The notes beneath the pieces were generated by a model that saw nothing but the letters and a program-made list of their open reading frames with translations, had not been told where the DNA came from and ran no database searches. A stretch of DNA of 48,491 nucleotides from an uncultured candidate division WPS-2 bacterium (GTDB lineage Bacteria > Vulcanimicrobiota > Vulcanimicrobiia > Vulcanimicrobiales > Vulcanimicrobiaceae). The DNA is taken from contig CALEYW010000079.1 in NCBI GenBank assembly GCA_937927945.1, positions 1 to 48,491 on the forward strand. Reading direction: 5' to 3'. This document shows, piece by piece, positions 8,575 through 15,968 of this stretch (position 1 is the stretch's first letter; every line of letters starts with the position of its first letter). A program made the position numbers and the translations under genes.

Positions 8575-9855
8575 TCAGCCCGCCTGCCCGAGAATCGTCA
8601 TGGTCCCGAACCAGAGGCCCAGAGCGACGCAGATGACCCCCATTCCGATCGCGACGGTGTTTCCGAGGACCGAGTTCACCCGGTCGCCGAGAATCCGCTT
8701 GTCATTCGCCATGAACAGCAAGAAGCCGAGGACGATCGGGAGGATGAACGCGTTGAAGGCTTCGACCCAGATGGTGATGCGGATCAGCGGCAAGTGGGGG
8801 ACCAGGACGATGCCGGCCGAGACGACCACCATCGCCGCATAGAGGCCGTAGAACCGCTTCGCATCCAGGCAGCGGGCGTTGAGCGAGCACCGCCACGCGA
8901 AGGCCTCCCCGAACGCCCAGGCAGTGGCCAGCGACACGACCAAGGCGCCCAGCATCGCGGCGCCGAGCAGGCCGGCGCCGAAGGCGATCCCCGCCCACTT
9001 GGTCCCGGTCAACGGCACGAGCGCGAGGGCGGCATGCGCGGCGTCGGAGACGCTGATGTGCTTGACGTAGAGGGTCGCCGCGCAAGTCACGACGACCGCG
9101 ACCATGATGATCTGCGTCGCCACCGACCCGATTGCGGTGTCGAGCCGGCCCATCGGCAGGTCGCGGACCGTAAGCGCTTTGTCGACCGTCGCGGACTGCT
9201 GGTAGAAGATCATCCACGGCATGATCACCGCGCCGATGTTTCCGGCCACGAGCAGCAGATACTCCCGGTTTCCGAGCGGTTGCGAACCGAACAGGCCGTC
9301 GCGCAGGAGCGACCCGGGATCGGGATGCGCGACGAAGGCCGCGGGGATGAACAGCAGTTCGAGCAGGCAGAGACCCAGCGCGAAGAACTCGGCCCGCCGG
9401 TATCGGCCGCTGAGCGCGATCCCGACCAGAACCGCGGCGGCGGCGATCACCATCGGCGCCGCCGGGATGCCGAACACGAGCGCGGCGCCGGCGATCCCGA
9501 TGAACTCCGTCACCAGGGCGGCAAGGTTGGTCAACAGCATCGTGCCGAGTGAGACCCAGGTCCAGGCCAGGCCGTAGTTCTCGCGGATCAGTTGGGCGTG
9601 GCCCTTGCCGGTGACCGTCCCGAGCCGCACCGTCATCTCCTGGATGACGAAGAGCGGCACGATCAGCAGCAGTTGGAGCAACACCAGCTTCATACCGAAC
9701 TGCGCGCCGGAGGTCGCGGCGGTCGTGATGCTGCCGGCCTCGGTGTCGGCGAATGCGACGATGAGCCCTGGGCCTGCTACCGCGAGATACCGCCAGAGGC
9801 GGCCGCGCGGCCGGGCCGCCGGAATCGACTGAGGTTGTGCGTGGACCGCGCCCAA
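8575..9855 (-). CDS. Nramp-related divalent metal transporter
   Basis: 426 residues with about 11 membrane helices. The TTG start at 9855 has AGGAGA five bases upstream. The fold is that of Nramp/SLC11, but both metal-site signatures differ from canonical Mn2+/Fe2+ MntH. Helix 1 reads ADTEAGSITTAATSG where DPGN is expected, and helix 6 reads GAVIMPWMIFYQQ where MPHN is expected. This matches the Nramp-related branch (helix 1 ADNDAGG-type) that I know from actinobacterial and deep-branching genomes. At least one member of the wider Nramp-related group has been reported to carry Mg2+, so Mn2+ or Fe2+ should not be assumed. It is followed by a 242-base gap holding the promoter and leader of the DUF4382 operon. 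Confidence 0.85.
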   Translation of the reverse strand: MGAVHAQPQSIPAARPRGRLWRYLAVAGPGLIVAFADTEAGSITTAATSGAQFGMKLVLLQLLLIVPLFVIQEMTVRLGTVTGKGHAQLIRENYGLAWTWVSLGTMLLTNLAALVTEFIGIAGAALVFGIPAAPMVIAAAAVLVGIALSGRYRRAEFFALGLCLLELLFIPAAFVAHPDPGSLLRDGLFGSQPLGNREYLLLVAGNIGAVIMPWMIFYQQSATVDKALTVRDLPMGRLDTAIGSVATQIIMVAVVVTCAATLYVKHISVSDAAHAALALVPLTGTKWAGIAFGAGLLGAAMLGALVVSLATAWAFGEAFAWRCSLNARCLDAKRFYGLYAAMVVVSAGIVLVPHLPLIRITIWVEAFNAFILPIVLGFLLFMANDKRILGDRVNSVLGNTVAIGMGVICVALGLWFGTMTILGQAG

Positions 9856-9893
9856 GGATTCTCCTGGATCTTCCGGCTGCCGGGCACCGAATG

Positions 9894-9924
9894 AGGCGCG
9901 CCTAACTCGGACCAGTTTCGGTCC
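9894..9924 (-). promoter_or_regulatory. Inverted repeats ahead of the Nramp-related gene, possible operator
   Basis: Two inverted repeats lie 39-69 bases upstream of the TTG start. One is the perfect palindrome AGGCGCGCCT at 9894-9903, within a TTAGG/CCTCA context. The other is GGACC at 9909-9913 paired with GGTCC at 9920-9924 across a 6-base loop. DtxR/MntR-family operators often contain TTAGG half-sites, and a DtxR-family regulator is encoded at 46657-47346. The match is partial, so the assignment is only a hint. Confidence 0.25.
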
Positions 9925-9970
9925 CTAGGCGACCGCGATCCTACTGCTTTGGTCGGAGCCGACGCTCGGT

Positions 9971-10777
9971 TTGGCTGGATCGGCGGCCCAGGCGTCGAAG
10001 CGCTCCTCCGTGCTCGTTCTCGCAGCTCTCGTCATCGCGCTTGCCACGCCGCCCCCGGCTCCGGCGCCGGCACCGACCAACCCCTTCAACCTCAACCCGA
10101 TCCCGGCCGGCTCCGCGCTTCCGATCATTGGAACGACGCGCTCGCGGGCGCTCTGCTCGGCGATGCGCCGTGTCGTGGCACCGGCCGTCCTCGCTGCGAT
10201 GAAGAACGACAAGACGTACGACGGCTTCCGCAAGCGTTTGTGGGACTATACCGTCAACGGCACCGAGACGTCGCGTGACCTCAAGCTGATGCAGATGGAC
10301 CATACGGTTCAATTGATGGTGAAGAGCGTCGACGATCTCGAGACGGCGCTGAATTCGCATACGTTCGATTCGCCCCCAAATGCGGCTCCGAAGGACACCC
10401 AAGCCCTATCCGCGATGCGTCAGACGTTGCGCGGCGTGCTCGAATCGCAGAAAGTGCAGCTCGACGTGATGAGCGGGTTCGTCGAAACCGAACGCATGAG
10501 CCGGTTCGGCCGTCTGAGCGAGTCCGAAGCCAACCTGGCGCGGTCGACCGGTCCCGATCAGTCGACCCCGAACCGGCCGAGCGTTGCGGCGACCGACGCA
10601 CCCAGCTACGCCTTCCTTCACGACAGCTCGAACGTGTTCAAGAACCCGCCCGGCAAGATCAGCCTCGATCAAGCGCACAACCTCGATCGGGACCTCAGCG
10701 ACCTTGCTGCGGTTACCTCGAAGCGCGAGGACAATGCCTCCAAGATCATCATCCCTGCGACCCAGCTCTGCAAGTAA
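9971..10777 (+). CDS. Secreted protein of unknown function
   Basis: 268 residues from a TTG at 9971. The N-terminus has a basic stretch (SKR) and a hydrophobic core (~14-27), then a Pro/Ala/Thr-rich linker (~28-40), consistent with export. The mature part is mostly helical and polar, with one Cys near residue 62 and one as the penultimate residue (QLCK), which could form a disulfide. I recognise no family. It ends 55 bases before the ECF sigma gene on the same strand, so it may belong to the sigma-controlled unit or be a target of it. The start is uncertain; GTG at 10010 is an alternative but would shorten the signal peptide. Confidence 0.6.
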   Translation: MAGSAAQASKRSSVLVLAALVIALATPPPAPAPAPTNPFNLNPIPAGSALPIIGTTRSRALCSAMRRVVAPAVLAAMKNDKTYDGFRKRLWDYTVNGTETSRDLKLMQMDHTVQLMVKSVDDLETALNSHTFDSPPNAAPKDTQALSAMRQTLRGVLESQKVQLDVMSGFVETERMSRFGRLSESEANLARSTGPDQSTPNRPSVAATDAPSYAFLHDSSNVFKNPPGKISLDQAHNLDRDLSDLAAVTSKREDNASKIIIPATQLCK

Positions 10778-10832
10778 GCAGCAGCCGCCTCGCTAGGCCG
10801 GCCGCGCCGTCCTCCCGAAGGGTCTGATCCCG

Positions 10833-11402
10833 ATGGGGGTCCCGCGCAAGCCGATCGATCCGGCCACACCGGAAGCTTCGGCATTTCTGGAACAGGCGAT
10901 GGACCAGTACGGCAAGGCGACGTACAACTTCGCCTACCGCCTGACGGGTAACGAGGCCGACGCTCGCGATCTGGCCCAAGATGCGTTCATCCGGGTCTAC
11001 CGGGCGTGGCGCTCGTTCCAGCCTGGGACGTCGTTCCTCTCGTGGATCTATCGGATCGTAACGAACCTGTACCGGGATGAACTTCGGCGACGAAAAGGAC
11101 GTTACCAGGAGGAGATACCGGAAGACAACGCCCCGCAGGAGTACGCCGGGCAGCGGCCGCTGGCCGTTGACCCGATCGAAGACTATATGGGGGGACAACT
11201 GGGGGAGCCGCTGGCGAAGGCGCTCGCCCAACTCTCCTCAGAACAGCGCCAAGTCGTCGTCCTCGCCGACATCGAAGAGTACAGCTACCAGGAGATCGCC
11301 GACATTATGGGTTGCTCGATCGGTACCGTCCGGTCCCGTCTCCATCGGGCTCGGGCTCTTCTCCGTCGCCTCGTGACCCGGGCGCAACAGGAACAACGAT
11401 GA
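10833..11402 (+). CDS. ECF-type sigma-70 family RNA polymerase sigma factor
   Basis: 189 residues. Region 2 is at ~25-95 (YNFAYRLTGNEADARDLAQD, then FLSWIYRIVTNLYRDELRRR). Region 4 is at ~130-185 (LSSEQRQVVVLADIEEYSYQ, EIADIMGCSIGTVRSRLHRA). There is no region 1 or 3, so this is an extracytoplasmic-function sigma factor. The stop TGA overlaps the ATG of the zinc anti-sigma gene (ATGA), which in turn overlaps the RseB-like gene. The arrangement predicts that the anti-sigma holds this factor inactive until an envelope signal is sensed. Confidence 0.93.
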   Translation: MGVPRKPIDPATPEASAFLEQAMDQYGKATYNFAYRLTGNEADARDLAQDAFIRVYRAWRSFQPGTSFLSWIYRIVTNLYRDELRRRKGRYQEEIPEDNAPQEYAGQRPLAVDPIEDYMGGQLGEPLAKALAQLSSEQRQVVVLADIEEYSYQEIADIMGCSIGTVRSRLHRARALLRRLVTRAQQEQR

Positions 11403-11929
11403 ACAACCACTACGACCAAGACTTTCTCATCGACTATCTCCACGGCGCGCTCGATTCGGCGACCGACGCTGCCCTATTCACGCATCTCGATGCGTGCTCC
11501 GAGTGCCGCGCCGCACTCGACGTCGAAGCGGCGATCGGCGACGCGCTGCGCTCCGCCGCGCGCTCCGAGGCACTCGAGTTCCCCTCGATGATCAAGGCCC
11601 GCGTCTGGGATGCCGTACGCCGCCAGAAGCCGACGCTGCTGGACCGCCTGCGCTCGCCCTGGGGTCCCGCCATCGCGGTCCCCATCGCCGCCGTCGTCGC
11701 ATTGGCGGCGTATTTCGGCACGCCGGTGCTGCGCGGCGGGGGTACCGCGCCCGGCATCGCGGCCAGCTACTACCTCGACCAACACAACGCTCAGGCCACG
11801 CAGAACCCGCTCGGCCCGAGCGTCGGCCCCGCGGTGTACACGGCCGAGGGCACCCCTGCTACGGCCGCCTCGTACATCGATACCGCCGACGCCGCAACCC
11901 TCGACAACGCACAAGGTGCGATCCGCTAG
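11399..11929 (+). CDS. Zinc-finger anti-sigma factor
   Basis: 176 residues from the ATG at 11399, overlapping the sigma stop. The cytoplasmic N-domain has the ZAS-type ligand set HLDACSEC (H-x3-C-x2-C) near residue 30. A single membrane helix lies at ~86-106 (PAIAVPIAAVVALAAYFG), followed by a ~65-residue Ala/Thr-rich periplasmic tail. This is the classical RsiW/RseA-like layout: the N-domain sequesters the ECF sigma and the tail is where signal-dependent cleavage would begin. A rhomboid protease is encoded elsewhere in the window (45980), but no site-1 or site-2 protease is adjacent. Confidence 0.88.
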   Translation: MNNHYDQDFLIDYLHGALDSATDAALFTHLDACSECRAALDVEAAIGDALRSAARSEALEFPSMIKARVWDAVRRQKPTLLDRLRSPWGPAIAVPIAAVVALAAYFGTPVLRGGGTAPGIAASYYLDQHNAQATQNPLGPSVGPAVYTAEGTPATAASYIDTADAATLDNAQGAIR

Positions 11930-13010
11930 GTTGCGGCGTCCGCGGGTGCGACGCCGCCAACCTGCACGGTTTGCGCTGGCATTCGCCCTTCTTGGGCTGA
12001 GCACGACGACGCTGTACGGGGCGACGCCCGCGCCGCGCGTCACGCCGCCCGTCGCGTCGGCCGACGCGCGGCCGCTCATCGTCGAAGCGGTCGCCGCACC
12101 CAAGCACGTTTCGTTCGTCGGCCAGATGTCGTCGATCCGCAGCGGAACGACGCAAGCCTTCGCGGTCATCCAAAAGGTCGAACACCGCGCGCCCGACCAA
12201 ACCCGTCGGACGTATCTCGCGCCGCGCGACCTTTACGGCCAATTCGTCATCAGCCGCGGCGCGATGTCCTGGGGTGTCGATCCGGGCAAGCGACGGGTCG
12301 TCGTCAGCGAGAACAAGGCCGCCGTCGACCCGGTCGCAGTCGTCGACGACATCGCGCTGCTCGACAGCAATTATCGTGCCGTGCGCACGGGCGCCGACGA
12401 CGTCGCCGACCGGCGCACCGACGTGGTCGACCTCGTAAGCCGCTACACCGGCGAACGCGCCATGCGCCTGTGGCTCGACGTCGAGACGCACGTGGTGCTG
12501 GCCAAAGAAGCCTACCATAGTGACGGATCGCTGGCGTGGCGCACCCGCTTCGACGACATCCGCTACACCGATGCGATCCCGCCGCAAGTCTTCAGCGAGA
12601 GCCCGCCCTCCGGATTCGAAATGGTGCGCGGCCATTCGTACGACCAAGTGCAATCGCTGCCGAGTGCGGTGCCGGACGCCGGCTTTCGGCCGATCACGCC
12701 GAAGTTTCTGCCCGAGGGGTTCTCGCTCGTCGGCGCGGACGTTTCGACGGTCAAGGGCACCAAGAACCTGCACCTCTTCTACTCCGACGGAATTCGCACG
12801 CTCTCGCTGTTCGAAAATGCGACGGGCCGCGCCACCGATTTCAGTGGGATGCGGGCGCATTCGACGACCTTCGACGGCCACGACGCGCGCTACGTGCACG
12901 ACGGTCCGACGACACTCGTGGCATGGCGCGAGCACGATCTCACCTTCGCGGTCGTCGGCGACCTCGACCTCAAAGAACTGCTCCAGATCGCGACCTCCGT
13001 CATCCCCTGA
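11916..13010 (+). CDS. MucB/RseB-like periplasmic sigma-factor regulatory protein
   Basis: About 364 residues from the GTG at 11916, overlapping the anti-sigma gene by 14 bases; TTG at 11931 is the main alternative. After a basic stretch and signal peptide, an N-terminal LolA-like sandwich (~60-235, with RRTYLAPRDLYGQFVISRGA and TGERAMRLWLDVETHVVLAK) precedes a C-terminal domain (~255-360, FLPEGFSLVGADVSTVKG and ARYVHDGPTTLVAWREHDL) of the MucB_RseB_C/DUF4367 type. RseB-like proteins bind the anti-sigma tail in the periplasm and protect it from cleavage until they sense misassembled lipoproteins or lipids. Coupling to the sigma/anti-sigma pair supports that role. Confidence 0.82.
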   Translation: MRSARLRRPRVRRRQPARFALAFALLGLSTTTLYGATPAPRVTPPVASADARPLIVEAVAAPKHVSFVGQMSSIRSGTTQAFAVIQKVEHRAPDQTRRTYLAPRDLYGQFVISRGAMSWGVDPGKRRVVVSENKAAVDPVAVVDDIALLDSNYRAVRTGADDVADRRTDVVDLVSRYTGERAMRLWLDVETHVVLAKEAYHSDGSLAWRTRFDDIRYTDAIPPQVFSESPPSGFEMVRGHSYDQVQSLPSAVPDAGFRPITPKFLPEGFSLVGADVSTVKGTKNLHLFYSDGIRTLSLFENATGRATDFSGMRAHSTTFDGHDARYVHDGPTTLVAWREHDLTFAVVGDLDLKELLQIATSVIP

Positions 13011-13055
13011 CCCTTGCGTGCTTGCCGCGGGCGGCGACGCGCGTGAACGTCGGGC

Positions 13056-13916
13056 ATGGCGCTCACGCTTTCTTCTCTCCGCGGCGCGGCGGACGCCGTG
13101 CGCAGCGCGCGCGACGTGCGCTTCGGCGCGTTGGTCTTGTATCCGGGCGCGATGCGCGACGCGCTCATCGAGGCGGCACACCGCGGCGCTCGCGTCGAGG
13201 TCACGCTGCAGCGAAATCCCTACCACGGCGGTGCCGCGGAACGTCTCGCGAACCATCGCGCCGCGCAGACGCTGCGTGCGGCCGGTGCGACGGTGACGTT
13301 GCGCGATCGCGAGCGCGAGCCGTTTCACCTGAAGGCTGCGATCTGCGACGGCGTCGCGTACCTATGCGATAGAAACTGGGCGGCCGACGGTCGCGAGCTG
13401 GTCGTCGCCGACGACGATGCCGCCGAGGTCGAGCTGGTGCGCAGCACGCTGCGCGACGCTGTGGGCGGCACGCGCGGCCTCTTCGCGACCCGCAAGGCCG
13501 ACGCACTGCGCGCCGAGGCGGAACTGATTCGCGGCGCCCGCGACGCGCCGGTGACCGTCGAGACGGAGTCGTTCGGCGGCGGAGCGATCAGCGCGGCGTT
13601 GCGCGAGCACGCGGCGGGCGGCGCGCCGACGACCTTGATCGTCTCACGGCAGGAGGCCGCGCACGACGGCCGCGAGCGCACGCTGCTCGCACACCTGCGC
13701 GCCGCAGGCGTCGACGTCCGTGAAACCGGCGCGAACGAAAAGCTCGCGCTGTGCGGTGATGCGGCGTGGATCGGCTCCGCGAACGCCACGTTCGCCGGCG
13801 GCCGCCAAGCCGATCAGATCGAGTGGGGCGCCGTCACGCGCGATGCGGCGCTGATCGGCGCCGTTCGCGCGGCCCTGAGTCGGGACGCGGCGACCGCCGT
13901 TAAAGAACCTTCTTGA
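13056..13916 (+). CDS. Phospholipase D-like protein with one intact HKD motif
   Basis: 286 residues, no signal peptide seen. The first PLD motif is intact: FHLKAAICDG (H-x-K-x4-D) near residue 90, followed by CDRNW. The second half reads NEKLALCGDAAWIGSANAT near residue 230, where the catalytic His is Asn while the Lys, Asp and GSAN are kept. PLD enzymes normally pair two HKD motifs into one active site, so activity may be altered, dimer-dependent or lost. Its 3' end overlaps the convergent TlpA-like gene by 17 bases. It could belong to the sigma unit upstream (45-base gap). Confidence 0.75.
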   Translation: MALTLSSLRGAADAVRSARDVRFGALVLYPGAMRDALIEAAHRGARVEVTLQRNPYHGGAAERLANHRAAQTLRAAGATVTLRDREREPFHLKAAICDGVAYLCDRNWAADGRELVVADDDAAEVELVRSTLRDAVGGTRGLFATRKADALRAEAELIRGARDAPVTVETESFGGGAISAALREHAAGGAPTTLIVSRQEAAHDGRERTLLAHLRAAGVDVRETGANEKLALCGDAAWIGSANATFAGGRQADQIEWGAVTRDAALIGAVRAALSRDAATAVKEPS

Positions 13917-14493
13917 GCGCCTTCACGATATCGGTCTGGGAGGTCTCGCCGCTGGCCGTCCAGGTGACCTTCTTGTTCTTGTCGATGAGCACCAGCGTCG
14001 GGAAGCCGCCTTGGATGTACTCGCCGGCGACCTTCAGTGCGGGATCGAACGCGAGCGGGTAGCGCACGTTGTACTGCGCGCCGAAGGAGTTGACGTCGGC
14101 CTGCGATTCCGGCGTGTTGCCGTCTATCCCGGTCGGGCTTCCGCTGACCGCGACGAGCGCGACCCGGCCGGCGTACTTCGCCGCGACGTCGTTCAGCACG
14201 GACGTCTCTCGCTGGCAGTGCGGACACCAGGTCGCGAAGACTTCGAGCAAGACCGGCGTCGAGACGCCGGCGAGATCGAACTGCCCGGCATTGGTCTGCA
14301 CGGCAAACTCCGGCGCCGTGTCGCCGACCTTTAGCGTCGAAGTGATCGGGGCGTCGGATGCCGCCTTCGGCACGGAGCTGCGATTCAGCAGGCCGATCGC
14401 GACGATCACGCCGACGATCAGCAGCGTGCCGATCGCGTAGATCGCGACGCGGGTTCGGTTGGGAGCGGGGGACTTCGAGACGACGCGGCTCAT
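13900..14493 (-). CDS. TlpA/ResA-like membrane-anchored thioredoxin
   Basis: 197 residues from the ATG at 14493, overlapping the MauE-like stop as ATGA. A short basic N-terminus precedes one membrane helix (~15-37). The thioredoxin fold starts near VGDTAPEFAVQTNAG, carries the active site WCPHC (~87-91) and the cis-Pro segment GGFPTLVLID. TlpA/ResA proteins reduce periplasmic disulfides, classically for cytochrome c or oxidase maturation. Its coupling to a MauE/DoxX-like membrane protein, which usually relays electrons from the membrane, supports a periplasmic reductase pair. No cytochrome genes are present in the window to fix the substrate. Confidence 0.88.
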   Translation of the reverse strand: MSRVVSKSPAPNRTRVAIYAIGTLLIVGVIVAIGLLNRSSVPKAASDAPITSTLKVGDTAPEFAVQTNAGQFDLAGVSTPVLLEVFATWCPHCQRETSVLNDVAAKYAGRVALVAVSGSPTGIDGNTPESQADVNSFGAQYNVRYPLAFDPALKVAGEYIQGGFPTLVLIDKNKKVTWTASGETSQTDIVKALKKVL

Positions 14494-14930
14494 GGTGCGT
14501 TTCCGATTCTGCGGTCGAGTGCGAGGGCGCCTGGCGGGCGCAGCGCGACGATCACGGCGAGGAGGACGAAGACCGCGTCGCGTGCGACTTCGGCCCACGT
14601 GGTGACGGTCGTATCGGTCGGACCGAAACAGCCGCACGACACGGTCATCCCGCGGACGACTGCGGAGGCGACCGCCAGATCGAACACCGCGAGCAGCGCG
14701 ACGGCGAGCCAGGCGGCGGTGCGCGTGAACAGCCCGACGACGAGATAGCCGCCCAGCAGGATTTCGAGGTATGGGAGGGCGACCGCCAGCGGCGCGATCG
14801 CGGCTTGCGGCAGCAGGCGAAATCCGGCGATCTGCGCGGCAAATTGGTCGGCATGTCCCGCTTTCGACACGCCCGCGAACAAGAAGATCGCGCCGAGCAC
14901 GATCCGCAGTATCAGCACGACCCAGTTCAT
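14490..14930 (-). CDS. MauE/DoxX-family redox-associated membrane protein
   Basis: 146 residues from the ATG at 14930, which overlaps the HDAC stop as ATGA; its own stop overlaps the TlpA start the same way. Four membrane helices are visible (~2-20, 42-65, 72-92, 112-130). The motif SCGCFG near residue 100, between helices 3 and 4, is typical of MauE-like proteins and could serve as the redox Cys pair. Known MauE is required for disulfide formation or maturation of methylamine dehydrogenase. Here no mau structural genes exist, and the TlpA-like neighbour is the probable partner. Confidence 0.85.
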   Translation of the reverse strand: MNWVVLILRIVLGAIFLFAGVSKAGHADQFAAQIAGFRLLPQAAIAPLAVALPYLEILLGGYLVVGLFTRTAAWLAVALLAVFDLAVASAVVRGMTVSCGCFGPTDTTVTTWAEVARDAVFVLLAVIVALRPPGALALDRRIGNAP

Positions 14931-15958
14931 CGCGACGAGCCGCCCGCCAGCGCCGCCGCTTCGACTTCGCGCACCAAAGCGCGCTGCGCCGGAGGGATCG
15001 CGTGCAGGTCCGTCCGCTCGATCTCGGCGTTCTCTTCGAAGCCGAGAATCGTCTCGGCGACGCAGACGGCGAGGGTAGCCGGATCGTAGCCGCCTTCGAG
15101 CACGAACAGCGCGCGGCCGTCGCAATAGAGGTCGGCGATCTCACGGACCAGCCGGCCCATTTGCCGGGCGAACGACGGGTCGACGCCGAGATCGCCGACC
15201 GGATCGCCGGCGACGACGTCGTAGCCGGCGCTCACGACGATCAGCCGCGGACGGACCCGCTCGGCGAGCGCGCGCATCGCGCGCGTGTGGATGCCGAGAA
15301 ACCCTTCGGTCGCGATACCGCGCGCATCGATCGGCACGTTGACGAGCGCCCCGCCGGAGACGACGCGATTGTCGCGCGGATCTCCCGTGCCCGGATACGC
15401 CGGGTCGGCGTGCGTGCCGAAATACGAGACGCCGCCGCCCATCGCGGCCTGCGTGCCGTTGCCCTGATGGTAGTCGAAGTCGACGACGAGGACCCGCCCG
15501 CCGGACTCTTGCGCGTACGTGCGCGCCGCGATCGCAGCGTTGTTGAAGATGCAGAACCCCATGCCGCGCGCCGGTTCGGCGTGATGGCCCGGCGGCCGCA
15601 CCAGCGCGAACGTCCCGCGCCGTCCGTCGACCGCCGCTTCGAGCGCGACCAGCGTCGCGCCGGCGCCGCGTGCCGCGGCTTCATAGGAGCCGGCATCGAC
15701 GATCGTGTCACCGTCGCCGCCGAGATACGTCGCTTCGTCGTGCGAGAGCGCGTCGCAGGTTCGCCGAACGAATTCGATATAGGCCGCCGGATGGACGCGC
15801 GCCAGTTCGTCGGGACGGGCGACGCGCGCGTCGACCCGCTCTCCGAGCATGCCGCGCCGGGCGAGCTCCGCCGCGACGACGCGCACCCGGTCGGGACGTT
15901 CGATGTGCGCGACGCCCGCCAGGTGCCGGGTCAGTCCGTCGTCGTACGCAACGAGCAC
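14927..15958 (-). CDS. Histone deacetylase-family zinc hydrolase (AcuC/acetylpolyamine amidohydrolase type)
   Basis: 343 residues from a GTG at 15958. Class II HDAC-like hallmarks are present: RPPGHHAEP (catalytic His pair), DFDYHQGNGTQ (zinc Asp and His), SAGYDVVAGDP (second zinc Asp) and EGGYD (the GGY loop). Bacterial members deacetylate acetylated proteins, acetylpolyamines or small amides. Ten bases separate it from the TPR gene upstream and its stop overlaps mauE, so it sits inside the ETF operon. A link to acyl-CoA metabolism or protein acetylation is possible but not shown. An acs gene with the usual acetylatable Lys motif lies 25 kb away. Confidence 0.9.
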   Translation of the reverse strand: MLVAYDDGLTRHLAGVAHIERPDRVRVVAAELARRGMLGERVDARVARPDELARVHPAAYIEFVRRTCDALSHDEATYLGGDGDTIVDAGSYEAAARGAGATLVALEAAVDGRRGTFALVRPPGHHAEPARGMGFCIFNNAAIAARTYAQESGGRVLVVDFDYHQGNGTQAAMGGGVSYFGTHADPAYPGTGDPRDNRVVSGGALVNVPIDARGIATEGFLGIHTRAMRALAERVRPRLIVVSAGYDVVAGDPVGDLGVDPSFARQMGRLVREIADLYCDGRALFVLEGGYDPATLAVCVAETILGFEENAEIERTDLHAIPPAQRALVREVEAAALAGGSSR

Positions 15959-15968
15959 GGCGCGCCGA

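Noticed and set aside
8575..9855. Naming the transporter mntH
   Set aside because: The DPGN and MPHN motifs that define MntH are absent.
11859..13328. 489-residue open frame on the minus strand opposite the RseB-like gene
   Set aside because: Antisense shadow. The plus strand carries a signal peptide and two recognisable domains.
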